A stretch of 64,000 nt of DNA from Aquimarina sp040786285 (GCF_040786285.1 NZ_JBFMKQ010000001.1:2108001-2172000); one strand, 5' to 3'; positions 16,496 to 26,683 are shown, numbered from the stretch's first letter. Program-made: numbers and translations. The notes: a model not told the origin generated them from the sequence alone.

Positions 16496-18976
16496 TTGGC
16501 CCCAAAATTACTCTGTTACATTTTTTTCTTATGCTTCTCAGCAATTGCCTTTTGTCAAGACCTTGGACAGATAGGTAAGACGAAATTGTTTAAATTAACA
16601 GGAGGTGTGGCGGCTAATGCAATTTTTTATGAAGGGCAATCTAATCGAGAGCCATTTACATACTTTTTAACAGGAAATATTAATTTAAATATTAGTGGAA
16701 TATATAATATTCCTTTTTCATTTTCATATTCTAATCAAGATTTTCAAAGTAGTAATCCTTTTTCGTTTAATAGACTAAGTATTCATCCGTCTTATAAATG
16801 GGTTACCACTCATATAGGTGATGTTAGTATGACGTTTTCTCCTTATACCTTAAGCGGACATCAATTTACGGGTTTAGGTGTAGACCTTACCCCCGAAGGG
16901 CGTTTTAAAATAAGCGCAATGTATGGACGACTGCTTAAAGAAGCAGAATATAATCCAGATGACCCGCAGTCGTTAACAGCATATAAAAGAATAGGATATG
17001 GATTTAAATCATCATATGATTTTGAAAAAGTTTCTCTTGCAGCTATCTTTTTTAAAGCTACCGATGATAAAAACTCTTTAACTAATCCTGTTCCCGTCGA
17101 ACTAGAACTTCAACCTAAAGAAAATGTGGTTGTTAGTCTCGAGAGTACAGTCAAGCTTTTTGATAAAGGAGAGGTTCGTGTCGAAGTGGCATCCTCCGTC
17201 CTAACAGAAGATCTTAACGCGGTAGATGAAGAAGAAAACCCTTTTATCCTATCGGCATTGCTGGATAATAATGCTACAACTCAAAATTATAAGGCTTATA
17301 ATGCTAATTTCTCTTATCCTGTTGGGCAAGGAACGGTTGGAGTTGGGTATGAATATATAGATCCGGATTATAGAACTCTAGGAGCTTATTTCTTTAATAA
17401 TGACCTTGAAAATATAACACTAAATGCTACACAGAATTTATTTGAAAATAAAATTAACGTCTCTTTTAACGCAGGATTACAAAGAGACGATCTGGATAAT
17501 AACAAAAGCACTCAACTACAACGTGTAGTAAGTGCTGTTAATGTAACGTATAGTGCAACAGAAAAACTAAATATATCAGGAGGCTATTCTAACTTTCAGT
17601 CGTTTACTAATATCAAAAACCAATTCGATTTTATTAATGAAGTTTCTCAGGTTGATAATTTAGATACATTAGATTTTCAGCAAATTTCTCAAAATGCTAA
17701 TCTCAATACAAATTATATCCTAAAAGATACAGAAACACACAAACGAAACCTGAATATTGCACTTTCTTTCCAGAATGCAACAAACAAACAAGGCGGACAA
17801 ACAGTAGAAAATGGTGAGTCTAATTTTTATAATGGAAACCTATCTTATGCCATGGGATATCCTACTATGAATCTTAATGTTTCTACTGGCGTAAATGTGA
17901 GCTACAGTACTATTGGAGTGGATAATAATGTTACATTTGGACCTATACTATCTGCAAACAAACAGTTTTTCGATAAAAAATTAAGAACCACAGGTTCTAT
18001 AAGTTATAATCAAAGTACTAGTAATGGAGAAAAACAAGGAGAGGTTACCAATGTAAGAATTAGTAATACATATATTTATCTCAAAAGACACAATTTTAGT
18101 CTTAATTTATTATCTCAATTTAGAAATTCTACTACTTCGACTCAGGATTTCACAGCTACTTTTGGATACAATTATACCTTCGATAAGTTTAATCCAAAAT
18201 TTGGACCTCCTAAAAGAAAAGAAAAGGTAAAGAAAGAAAAAAGTAAGAAAAATAAGAAACCAGAAGAAGAGCAAAGAGTTCAGTTTAGATATAGAGACTC
18301 ATTGTATCAAGGAACTCTTGCAGAGGTTAATCTAAAATTGAAAAGTCTTCAAAATCATCCTCATTTTGATCATATTCCTGGATATAAGAAGGGAGAGCTT
18401 GCTATGTTACGACAAATTGTGGCAGATGAAAAAGAAGCTAAAGCATATAAACCTAAAGCTATTGATTTTTTGAAAGAGTTATATAGTTATGAAGATTTTT
18501 TAGCGGGATATAATCAACTTGTATTTAATATTTTACAAGAATTGAGAAGAGATATGCTACGTCTTGATTATGCCTTTGAAAAAGCCTTTGTAAAAGCAAA
18601 AGTGGCAGTAGATAATCACCAACTACATAAAAAATCAGAAACAGAAAGAGATCATGCCCATAAGGAGTTAAAAGAAACCTATCAACGCCTACAAAGAAAC
18701 AGTGATATTGCTATAGGTAGGTTAATAGGACATCGTTGGATGCTTCCTATTATTCAAAGTTACAGAACATTAAAAAAAGTTGAACATCCAGATAAATATC
18801 TTTCTCGATTAATGGAAAATGAAAAAGATAATATATTCAGGATGAAAGACAAAAAAGAAGACGATCAAAAAATCGAGCTATATTTGATAACCCAGATTAT
18901 TGATTTCTACTTAAAAGAGTCATTAAAACATACAGACCCTGATAAGTTTGAATTACGATATATCGACAAGAACTAA
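16496..18976 (+). CDS. Outer-membrane-type beta protein with helical C-terminal tail
   Basis: An 826-residue protein I do not recognise. The start is TTG at 16496: a stop lies two codons upstream and the sequence immediately gives a signal peptide (about 1-21, ending AIAFCQ). Residues about 22-565 alternate short aromatic and polar strands typical of an outer-membrane beta-barrel. A Lys/Glu linker (KRKEKVKKEKSKKNKKPEEE) follows at about 572-591, then a predicted helical domain to the end. A barrel with a charged helical tail suggests an anchor or channel that contacts periplasmic partners. The next gene starts 7 bp later, so the two are surely co-expressed; a role in exporting or displaying that protein is inference. 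Confidence 0.7.
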   Translation: MAPKLLCYIFFLCFSAIAFCQDLGQIGKTKLFKLTGGVAANAIFYEGQSNREPFTYFLTGNINLNISGIYNIPFSFSYSNQDFQSSNPFSFNRLSIHPSYKWVTTHIGDVSMTFSPYTLSGHQFTGLGVDLTPEGRFKISAMYGRLLKEAEYNPDDPQSLTAYKRIGYGFKSSYDFEKVSLAAIFFKATDDKNSLTNPVPVELELQPKENVVVSLESTVKLFDKGEVRVEVASSVLTEDLNAVDEEENPFILSALLDNNATTQNYKAYNANFSYPVGQGTVGVGYEYIDPDYRTLGAYFFNNDLENITLNATQNLFENKINVSFNAGLQRDDLDNNKSTQLQRVVSAVNVTYSATEKLNISGGYSNFQSFTNIKNQFDFINEVSQVDNLDTLDFQQISQNANLNTNYILKDTETHKRNLNIALSFQNATNKQGGQTVENGESNFYNGNLSYAMGYPTMNLNVSTGVNVSYSTIGVDNNVTFGPILSANKQFFDKKLRTTGSISYNQSTSNGEKQGEVTNVRISNTYIYLKRHNFSLNLLSQFRNSTTSTQDFTATFGYNYTFDKFNPKFGPPKRKEKVKKEKSKKNKKPEEEQRVQFRYRDSLYQGTLAEVNLKLKSLQNHPHFDHIPGYKKGELAMLRQIVADEKEAKAYKPKAIDFLKELYSYEDFLAGYNQLVFNILQELRRDMLRLDYAFEKAFVKAKVAVDNHQLHKKSETERDHAHKELKETYQRLQRNSDIAIGRLIGHRWMLPIIQSYRTLKKVEHPDKYLSRLMENEKDNIFRMKDKKEDDQKIELYLITQIIDFYLKESLKHTDPDKFELRYIDKN

Positions 18977-18983
18977 CCACCTC

Positions 18984-21900
18984 ATGAAAAACTTATTATG
19001 TACCCTTATTGTAATATTTTGTAGTTTCATTCAGGCTAATGCGCAACGTTTTCCGATTACCATCGTTCCACAGGTTAATCCTCCTGCGCCAGTAAATTTT
19101 CATAGTTATGCAGATGCAAACACAATCAATAGTCCATTACGAGTTCAATTATTACTTAGTGATGTTACCATTGCAAATGAGCAAATTCGATTAAAAGTTT
19201 ATTTTGAAGGTAATGGAATCAACTTTGAAAGTAGAGATGTAGTTATAGGAGCTTCTCAATTATTTATTGATGGTGGTATTCCTTTAGTACTTACTAATAC
19301 AGAATTGGCTCCGTATTTCGAATTTCAAAACCTACAAGGTATTAATGCCAATATTTATGGACGTACCATACCCGAAGGGAGTTATCAGTTTTGTTTTGAA
19401 ATCTTTGATTTTACTACGGGTAATCGTTTGTCATCCAAAACATGTGCAAGTACGTACATCTTTAAAAATGAGCCGCCAATATTAAATCTTCCACTTAATA
19501 AGATTAACATTGAACCTAAAGAAGTAGATAATATTGTTTTTCAATGGACACCAAGACAAATCAATGTAAGTAATGTAGAATATGAGTTTAGTATCGTAGA
19601 GATATGGGATGATTTTGTGGATCCCCAAACAGCATTTTTATCAGCACCTCCTTTTTTTGAAACTACCACTAGAGCTACAACATTTGTGTATGGTCCTACA
19701 CAACCGTTACTACTGGCAGATAAGAGGTATGCATGGCGAGTAAGAGCCAAAGCATTGCAAGGAGCAGAGGAAATAGGGCTATTTAGAAATGAAGGTAAAA
19801 GTGAGATTTTTTGGTTCTCAAGAACATCACCCTGTACAACTCCACTCAATATATATGCAGAACCTAAAGGAATATCCAAAATCAATGTTTTTTGGGATGA
19901 AGACCCAACAGTATATCAAGAATATACAATAGCATATCGAGAGGTAAATAAACCAAATGCACAATGGTTTACCATGCGCACCAATAGTGGATGGGCTACA
20001 GTTTGGGATTTAAAGCCAGGTACGACATATGAGTATAAGGTAAAGGGAAAATGTAAATTTCAATACGGAGAGTATTCAGATACACAAGAAATAACAACGG
20101 CTACTGCACAAGATGAGACGGCTAATTATAATTGTGGTATTGTACCAGATGAAGTTGCCATTAGTAATAGAGAACCTCATACCGGATTATTGGTAGGCGA
20201 TCGTATTACTGCAGGGGATTTTGTGATTACTATTACAGATATAGATAACCAGGCTAACGGAATAATTACAGGTAGAGGTTATGTTGGTATACCCTACTTA
20301 AACCTTGCCAGATTTGGGGTTAAATTTGATGGGATATTAGTAAATACCGATAACCAACTTGCCCAGGGTGAGATTATAACGCTATACGATCCAGAGTTTG
20401 GTGAAGGCGCAGAGATGACTGTAGATATAGATGTAGATATTTCTGAAGGGATTACAGGAGACGAAGGAGAATTAGATAGTATAGAGGAAGTAAGCTTTGT
20501 TATAACTAGCATAACTATTAATAGCAATGGTGCGATTGAAGTTAATGGAGCAAATGGAGAAAAAGATATTTTTCCCGGAGGGCGAGATGTGCAAATAAGA
20601 GATAGTAATGGTGCAATTTGGTCTGTAGGTGATGATGGTACCATCATAAAAGGACAAGAAGCAGAAGGGGGAGCAGTTACCGATGATAATACCACAGGAA
20701 TTAGTGATGGAGAAGTATCCGAAATCTCGGCCACAGGAGTACGTGTAGATTTTCAAAAATCAGGTACATACTATTTTGATAGTTTACCTGAAGGAATAGA
20801 CTCTAAAGAACTTAAGGATGAATATAAAACACTAGCCATGGCTAATGGCGAAGTATATCATGTTCCCTATAAGGCAATATCCGACACAAAAGGAGAGGAT
20901 GTTATTACGGCTAAAGCCACATTTTCTGATAGTAGTATTACCAAAGATGATATTGTTTTTAAGACCAAAGAAGGGATGAAAATTCCTGTAAGTTGGGAGG
21001 AGGATATCGCTACCCTATCTCTAAAGAAAAAATCTGGATATCTCATAGAAGAAGTACTAGCTACTGTTAAGCTTAAGGACTCAGGAAAGTATGCAGTCGC
21101 AGGAGCACTTAATTTGGTCCATTTGGGAGTAAAAGAGGTTGCGGCTATCGACTTGGTTATTGTGCCAGTTAATGGCGTAAGCATTACTTCTAATATTAAA
21201 GGACAGATTAATACTATTTATAATAAGGCAGGAGTTAATTTTAATATCAAAGTAGGGAGTAGATTGCAAATCCCTACGAGTGTATGGGATAAAGAAGTGG
21301 CAAATGGAAAACTTGATATTGGTGATAGTAGTATATTATCACATTATTCTCCCGAAGAAAGTGCAATCAATGCATATTATAAAGCAAATGGTGATTATAA
21401 AAAAGATACCTATTATGTTTTCTTAACCGATCTGCCAACTACAGACGATAGTATAGAAGGTTTTATGCCGCTTAAGAGCCAATTTGCTTTTGTGTTTAAC
21501 TCAACCGATCAACCAAGAACTATAGCCCATGAATTGGGGCACGGAGTTTTTGGACTAGAGCATCCCTTTGTAGAATATAAAACGACAGAAAAATCTACAG
21601 ATTTCTTGATGGACTACAAAGGAGAAACAGTGCTTAACCATATGAATTGGAAAAAGATGCATGCTCCCGGGTTTGAATTGTACTGGTTTCAGGGTGATGA
21701 AGAGGGGGAGTATACCGATTCAGAATTTGCGGATAAAATATTTCAGGTCATACGATGTGCATACCTTAATTCTGAAACAAACTTTATTTCTTTTGATACG
21801 GAAGCGTTTGGAAAGACAGGCAAGTATTCTATTGCAACCAGGGAATATGGTTTCTCGAGTGAACATTGCTTTGTAATAGATATTAAAAAAGGGAATTTTA

Positions 21901-24900
21901 GCGGTAAATCTACTGATAAACCTGAAGCTTTAGAGGTAAAAAGTGGCTACCGTTTCAAGTTAGATTATGGAAATGTTGTAATATATGCACCAACATATTG
22001 CACAGGAAGTTCTCCGGATGGATTAAATGAATTACGTAAATATCTCTTTCCCGAGGATAAATCACAATATATAAAAGAAACTAAAGAAACTTTAGCTCAA
22101 CTTCTAAGTAAAAATGAGTTTAAAGATGAAGATTTTGAAAAGCTTAAAAGTATAGCCAATTGCGGAGCTCAATATTTTACTGCAGAACAAAGATTTTCTA
22201 TACTATCTAAAATTATCGCTAGTACAAGTATCACAGAAAAATATGAGGACTTGATATTGGATTTGTTTGAAATGACTCCTTTTGTTGATGATGTGGGTCT
22301 TTTTTATAGCGAGTTTTATAAATTATTATTAGGAGAACCTAAAATATTAGAAGAGTTATTAGCTGAAATAGATGATTCTACTTTTGATAACCTTTGGAGC
22401 GGAAATGAAGATAACTATACCAGATTCATAAAAGCTATAGGAAGCACTACTTCTCAAATAAACAGTGATCTTGAAAAATGGGATGTTGTTAATTATCTAG
22501 TAGGTAAATATCATGACGATTTAAAGGAGAATCATCAGATGGCATTGAATACAATATTTTCTTCAATTGGAAGATATGGATCATTTGCAAATGAGATTCC
22601 GCAGATAACCAAGTTGTTTGTTGAAATGTTGGTTGAAGAAACTGAAAACCTTGATGATTATAGGGTCATTTTTGATATTGCCAAAATAAGAAATAGTAAA
22701 AAAGAAGGTTTTGGTCATTTTACGCAAATAGAATCTTGGAAAGATCAACATACAAATGGTTATACTGAAACAAATAATCTTTCATGGGTAGTGCCGCATA
22801 GAGTATACTCTAGAAAAGGAAGTGGAGCAGGAGATTATATTTCCCCATATAAATTTTATCGTTGGGCCAAATTATTAACAAATAAATATGGACAGAGAAA
22901 ACAGAAAAGTTACGATAGAAGCAAGATAATTGATGAACAATTGACAAAAGAAAATTCTGAAGCCTTTTTTAAAGAATTTTTAAGTGAGTTTAATGGATTT
23001 TTGACAACTCATGAAGATTTTGGTGATAGACAATTTGTTGATGTTTTAAATTATATTAAAGGCTGTTATGCGGGAAAAAATGAAGAATTTCCTTGGAAAT
23101 CTTTTATACATAAAAGAAAAACAGAAGGAGATGAAGGTACCTATATCTCATTTACAAAAGATCATACGATAAACCTAGGTGCGGATAAATTAATATTTAA
23201 GCTGAATCAACAACCGGACAAAAAAGTTGAAAAATTTAAAATTGCTCCAGGAAAAGAAAGTTTAAATATAAAGATCAATACTTTAAGAACTAATGTAACT
23301 TATGAACTAACCCTAAAAAACGAGAAAGATGATCTTTTTATATTCGAATTTGATCATCATGATCAGATAGAAGCATTTTGTAATTATCTCAAAATTGATC
23401 GGAAAGAAAGTCTTAAACTGCCTTATTTGTCTAACTATTCTAAACAAATAATAGATTACTTAAATGATAATTTTTTTCCTAAACAAGGTATTTCTGAAAG
23501 TACAGATTGCGACAGTATTGATACCTATTTTTCTGAAATACCGAGTAACTACCTTTCCTATATCCATGATTCAACATTTATTAATAATGAAAAGTTATGG
23601 TCGGCCTTAAGTGCACTTCTAGGCTGTTCTGTTAATGATATAGGAGTTTCAGAGGAAGACGCAGTAATCACTATTGTTGAAGCCTTAGGGAAGCGTTCAA
23701 CGAATCCTTTTCTTAACAGTTTAAAGACCGAAAAGATTGATGGTGAAATTGCATTTAGAAAACTTTATAGTCGTTTAGATAATTGGGGAGGCAAAGATAA
23801 TTTTACTAAGTTCATTAATGTCTTGTATGCCATTTGGAAAGAATCTGATTTTGTATCAAAACCGGTGCAAGATATACCATATGAAAGTGAAAAGACCTTA
23901 GGGTTTTACTTTAGTGATTATGATTTGACTTTTGAAGGAGATACATCGATCAAGTTAGAAGAAAAAATCAGCTTTATTACGGATAAACATATCGGTACCT
24001 TTGACATTTATGATCCAATAAAGTTAGTGAAGTATAAAAATATAGCTGATCCGGGTTTTATAGTAGAGTCTGTAAATATCCCAATGTTTATTCTTAAAGC
24101 TATTGCCGAAAACTACTCAACCAGTAATACCGATAGAGGAGCAAACTTTGCTTTTGAAGCAGTGCTTACGTTTTCTGGTATAGGAAATATTGCAAAATTA
24201 AGACATATCACAAAACTTGGTAAACTAAAGGGCATATTGATTGGATTGGATGGAGCAGATGCGATATTAGCTACAACTAATCTATTACTGAAGTACTCCG
24301 GAGCTTGTGATAATCCAAATCAGAATCAAACAGGGCAACAAACCAATCAAGAAAAAACATTTTGTGAGAAATTAGGCTTTTTTGGAGATGCCATAGGGTT
24401 AGCAGGTGGATTCGCTAACCTTGCAGAGAGAAGCGTGGCCGTTAAAAGAAGAGCCGATGATTTGCTAAAGGAAATAGAAAGTAATCCTAATCTTATTCCA
24501 GATGCTGGGGATAAAGATGCAATCCTTGATGGGCTTAAGGCTATCATTGGAGGCGCAGATTTAAATGATATAGATTTTACTATTCTTAGAGAACTTATTT
24601 CTGAAGGTCCTCAAAAATTTGAATATGTAAAATTAACTCTGTCTACAGTCGAGTTTTTATTGAAACATTCAGAAGGCCACTGCGAAAACGATGAAATTTG
24701 TAGACAAATCAGGTTTTATCTAGATATTATCCAAAAAGGAATTAAGGCGGGAGAGCTAGGGTTAAAATTTAAAAGACAAGCAGAGATTCTATTAAATCGT
24801 ATAGAAAACGATCAAAGAGCTTTTATTGATCCTAATGACCCTAATGATCTTACCAAAAGAAAAGAGGTAATTGATGAATTGGAAATAGTAACTGGAAGAA

Positions 24901-26063
24901 GAATTCCTTCTCTTGAAGCTGTCCTTAACGATACAAAGTATGCCAAAATTAAACAAATGTTCGATGAGGCTTCACCTGCTAAGAAGGAAAACCTTAAAGA
25001 AGCATGGAAAGTCCTTGAACCTTTTGAAAATATCAGAGTGGCAAAAGATGGAAAAAATCTTGAAATTTTAGCGAATGTTCATTCTCGTTTTGTATATGAT
25101 AATAAGAACTCATTTGAAGCACTAACAGATCTTATAAATGAAGGTTCACCAGCTAGTAAACAAAAGTTAATTGATGGCCTGGAACAGGTTCATAATATTT
25201 TCGATTCAAATTTACCAGTAACCTTTAGTGGTATAAAGGCAGGGGATGTAAAAGTAATAAAAACCATTGATGGTAAAAGTGATGAAGTAGCTAGATATGT
25301 TGATGGAGTGTTCCAAAAAAAGAAAATTATAGATGAAGCTGATGTCCCAGGTTATGAAGTAGTAGGAAGATATCAAGGAGACGATATTCTTCGTAAAGGA
25401 AACGAAATTGGATTTAGGTTAGCTAGCACAGGAAATATATTAACTAAATTGGATAATCCTTTATTTTCAGTTTTAAAAGGTAAAGTAGACCAACTAGATG
25501 ATGTCTTAAAATCTCAATTTGTGAAAGATTTTGCAAGTACTTCTGATGATGGGCTTAAGAAAATACAAGATGAAAACCTTTTTGATGTTTGGAAGAATGA
25601 TATTCGTTCAAATAATGTTGATGAGTTAATAGCGTATTCTAGTAAAGGAGGTTTAAGAGATGAATATATTAGTGTTGTAAAATCATTAGAGGATGAAGCA
25701 AATATGTTATTATCTCAAGGTAAATCTAAATTGGAAGTAGCGCAATCTATGAGTGCTAGAAGACGACAGATAACCACTGATTATAAAGGGGCTACACCCG
25801 ATGATTTATTAGAACATATATTTAATTTTAATGATAAAAGATATACAGCCAATGGTTGGGGAGATAAATGGGGACAAACCTGGGAAGGGGCTCTAAAAAG
25901 ACAAAAAGATGCTAAAGGCTTAGACCCAGGTGATGAAGCTTATGATAATATTATTAAAGGATCTTATACTCCATTAGGAACTAAAAAACAATTAGGTGAT
26001 GCCTTATACAAGACCCTTGGTGAAGATGTTGTTCCGGTACTTGAAAAATATAGAATGAATTGA
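18984..26063 (+). CDS. Giant secreted FnIII/zincin protein with toxin-like C-terminus
   Basis: A 2359-residue protein. ATG 18984 is preferred to the in-frame ATG at 18948 because it opens directly into a signal peptide (ending ANAQ) and clears the upstream gene. A fibronectin III module spans about 282-372. A zincin site HELGHGVFGLEH is at 849-860, with the third His one residue further than in metzincins. Two similar segments containing DNYTRFI and DNFTKFI lie either side of residues 1140-1620. A hydrophobic stretch (ILIGLDGADAILATTNLLL) is near 1753 and a long helical region follows. The last ~110 residues (from RRRQIT, ~2258) resemble tips of polymorphic toxins. There is no T9SS sorting domain. 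Activity is inferred only. Confidence 0.8.
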   Translation: MKNLLCTLIVIFCSFIQANAQRFPITIVPQVNPPAPVNFHSYADANTINSPLRVQLLLSDVTIANEQIRLKVYFEGNGINFESRDVVIGASQLFIDGGIPLVLTNTELAPYFEFQNLQGINANIYGRTIPEGSYQFCFEIFDFTTGNRLSSKTCASTYIFKNEPPILNLPLNKINIEPKEVDNIVFQWTPRQINVSNVEYEFSIVEIWDDFVDPQTAFLSAPPFFETTTRATTFVYGPTQPLLLADKRYAWRVRAKALQGAEEIGLFRNEGKSEIFWFSRTSPCTTPLNIYAEPKGISKINVFWDEDPTVYQEYTIAYREVNKPNAQWFTMRTNSGWATVWDLKPGTTYEYKVKGKCKFQYGEYSDTQEITTATAQDETANYNCGIVPDEVAISNREPHTGLLVGDRITAGDFVITITDIDNQANGIITGRGYVGIPYLNLARFGVKFDGILVNTDNQLAQGEIITLYDPEFGEGAEMTVDIDVDISEGITGDEGELDSIEEVSFVITSITINSNGAIEVNGANGEKDIFPGGRDVQIRDSNGAIWSVGDDGTIIKGQEAEGGAVTDDNTTGISDGEVSEISATGVRVDFQKSGTYYFDSLPEGIDSKELKDEYKTLAMANGEVYHVPYKAISDTKGEDVITAKATFSDSSITKDDIVFKTKEGMKIPVSWEEDIATLSLKKKSGYLIEEVLATVKLKDSGKYAVAGALNLVHLGVKEVAAIDLVIVPVNGVSITSNIKGQINTIYNKAGVNFNIKVGSRLQIPTSVWDKEVANGKLDIGDSSILSHYSPEESAINAYYKANGDYKKDTYYVFLTDLPTTDDSIEGFMPLKSQFAFVFNSTDQPRTIAHELGHGVFGLEHPFVEYKTTEKSTDFLMDYKGETVLNHMNWKKMHAPGFELYWFQGDEEGEYTDSEFADKIFQVIRCAYLNSETNFISFDTEAFGKTGKYSIATREYGFSSEHCFVIDIKKGNFSGKSTDKPEALEVKSGYRFKLDYGNVVIYAPTYCTGSSPDGLNELRKYLFPEDKSQYIKETKETLAQLLSKNEFKDEDFEKLKSIANCGAQYFTAEQRFSILSKIIASTSITEKYEDLILDLFEMTPFVDDVGLFYSEFYKLLLGEPKILEELLAEIDDSTFDNLWSGNEDNYTRFIKAIGSTTSQINSDLEKWDVVNYLVGKYHDDLKENHQMALNTIFSSIGRYGSFANEIPQITKLFVEMLVEETENLDDYRVIFDIAKIRNSKKEGFGHFTQIESWKDQHTNGYTETNNLSWVVPHRVYSRKGSGAGDYISPYKFYRWAKLLTNKYGQRKQKSYDRSKIIDEQLTKENSEAFFKEFLSEFNGFLTTHEDFGDRQFVDVLNYIKGCYAGKNEEFPWKSFIHKRKTEGDEGTYISFTKDHTINLGADKLIFKLNQQPDKKVEKFKIAPGKESLNIKINTLRTNVTYELTLKNEKDDLFIFEFDHHDQIEAFCNYLKIDRKESLKLPYLSNYSKQIIDYLNDNFFPKQGISESTDCDSIDTYFSEIPSNYLSYIHDSTFINNEKLWSALSALLGCSVNDIGVSEEDAVITIVEALGKRSTNPFLNSLKTEKIDGEIAFRKLYSRLDNWGGKDNFTKFINVLYAIWKESDFVSKPVQDIPYESEKTLGFYFSDYDLTFEGDTSIKLEEKISFITDKHIGTFDIYDPIKLVKYKNIADPGFIVESVNIPMFILKAIAENYSTSNTDRGANFAFEAVLTFSGIGNIAKLRHITKLGKLKGILIGLDGADAILATTNLLLKYSGACDNPNQNQTGQQTNQEKTFCEKLGFFGDAIGLAGGFANLAERSVAVKRRADDLLKEIESNPNLIPDAGDKDAILDGLKAIIGGADLNDIDFTILRELISEGPQKFEYVKLTLSTVEFLLKHSEGHCENDEICRQIRFYLDIIQKGIKAGELGLKFKRQAEILLNRIENDQRAFIDPNDPNDLTKRKEVIDELEIVTGRRIPSLEAVLNDTKYAKIKQMFDEASPAKKENLKEAWKVLEPFENIRVAKDGKNLEILANVHSRFVYDNKNSFEALTDLINEGSPASKQKLIDGLEQVHNIFDSNLPVTFSGIKAGDVKVIKTIDGKSDEVARYVDGVFQKKKIIDEADVPGYEVVGRYQGDDILRKGNEIGFRLASTGNILTKLDNPLFSVLKGKVDQLDDVLKSQFVKDFASTSDDGLKKIQDENLFDVWKNDIRSNNVDELIAYSSKGGLRDEYISVVKSLEDEANMLLSQGKSKLEVAQSMSARRRQITTDYKGATPDDLLEHIFNFNDKRYTANGWGDKWGQTWEGALKRQKDAKGLDPGDEAYDNIIKGSYTPLGTKKQLGDALYKTLGEDVVPVLEKYRMN

Positions 26064-26064
26064 T

Positions 26065-26388
26065 ATGGCTTTAGACGAATCTCAACGCAATGCTTTTTTA
26101 AGTGAATTAATAAAAGCATCTAAAGAACTTAAATCAGATGAATTGGTGTTTAAATCTGAATGGATTTATGATTTACCAACACAATCATTAGAAATAGGGG
26201 GTCAAATGCTTCATAATAGATATGAAATTCCTACAGGATGGAATGGTTATGGAGTAGAAGACTTGACGAAATTAGTAGAACTAGGTTTTTTATACAAAAT
26301 ATATGAGTCAGAGGAAGAGCCCATAACATTTGAGAAAACAATTAAATACTTAATTATTTCAGACAAGCCAAACAAAGAAAAATCATAG
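26065..26388 (+). CDS. Candidate immunity protein to the adjacent toxin
   Basis: A 107-residue soluble, acidic protein without signal peptide or membrane segment. I recognise no family. Its ATG is separated by one base from the stop of the giant protein, so the two must be translated together. A small cytoplasmic protein directly after the variable 3' end of a very long secreted protein is the standard layout of polymorphic toxin-immunity pairs, and that is the basis of the call. Notable segments are YDLPTQSLEIGG and IPTGWNGYGVEDL. Another option is a chaperone for export. The unit ends here, with 351 bp to the next gene. Confidence 0.6.
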   Translation: MALDESQRNAFLSELIKASKELKSDELVFKSEWIYDLPTQSLEIGGQMLHNRYEIPTGWNGYGVEDLTKLVELGFLYKIYESEEEPITFEKTIKYLIISDKPNKEKS

Positions 26389-26520
26389 TTGTTCTTTTTT
26401 GCTAAGGTAGTTTTATAACGTCAAAGTGACTAGAATTGTTTTGTCAAAAATTAACCGATTTATAGAAATAGAAGTGTTTGATCTTGAGTAAAAAACATTC
26501 AAAAAATCAATGTTTCAAAA

Positions 26521-26537
26521 ACCCCTGAAAACCGTGA
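26521..26537 (+). promoter_or_regulatory. Shared upstream motif, copy 2
   Basis: ACCCCTGAAAACCGTGA, 16 of 17 bases identical to copy 1 at 16225-16241, here followed by a T tract. It lies 202 bp before the start of the 1578-residue protein gene. Confidence 0.6.
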
Positions 26538-26683
26538 CTTTTTTATGTTTTTTTTTAAATAAACTTGTACAGTATTACTTAATAGACAATATAAGTCAAA
26601 TAATATTGATCAAAAGTCACTAATCAAACTCAGTTATTAATGCAGTAAGTAGAATCTAATACTCTAAAAATTAAGCTAATGAA

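Noticed and set aside
18948..18983. Earlier start for the giant protein
   Set aside because: It would overlap the barrel gene and put 12 hydrophilic residues before the signal peptide; ATG 18984 gives a normal signal.
20294..20734. A 146-codon open frame on the minus strand inside the giant protein gene
   Set aside because: It is antisense to well-coded protein, has low-complexity Ser/Pro/Ile composition and no promoter or family likeness.
21528..21563. Metzincin assignment of the zincin site
   Set aside because: The third His is one residue too far for the metzincin consensus, so only a general zincin call is justified.
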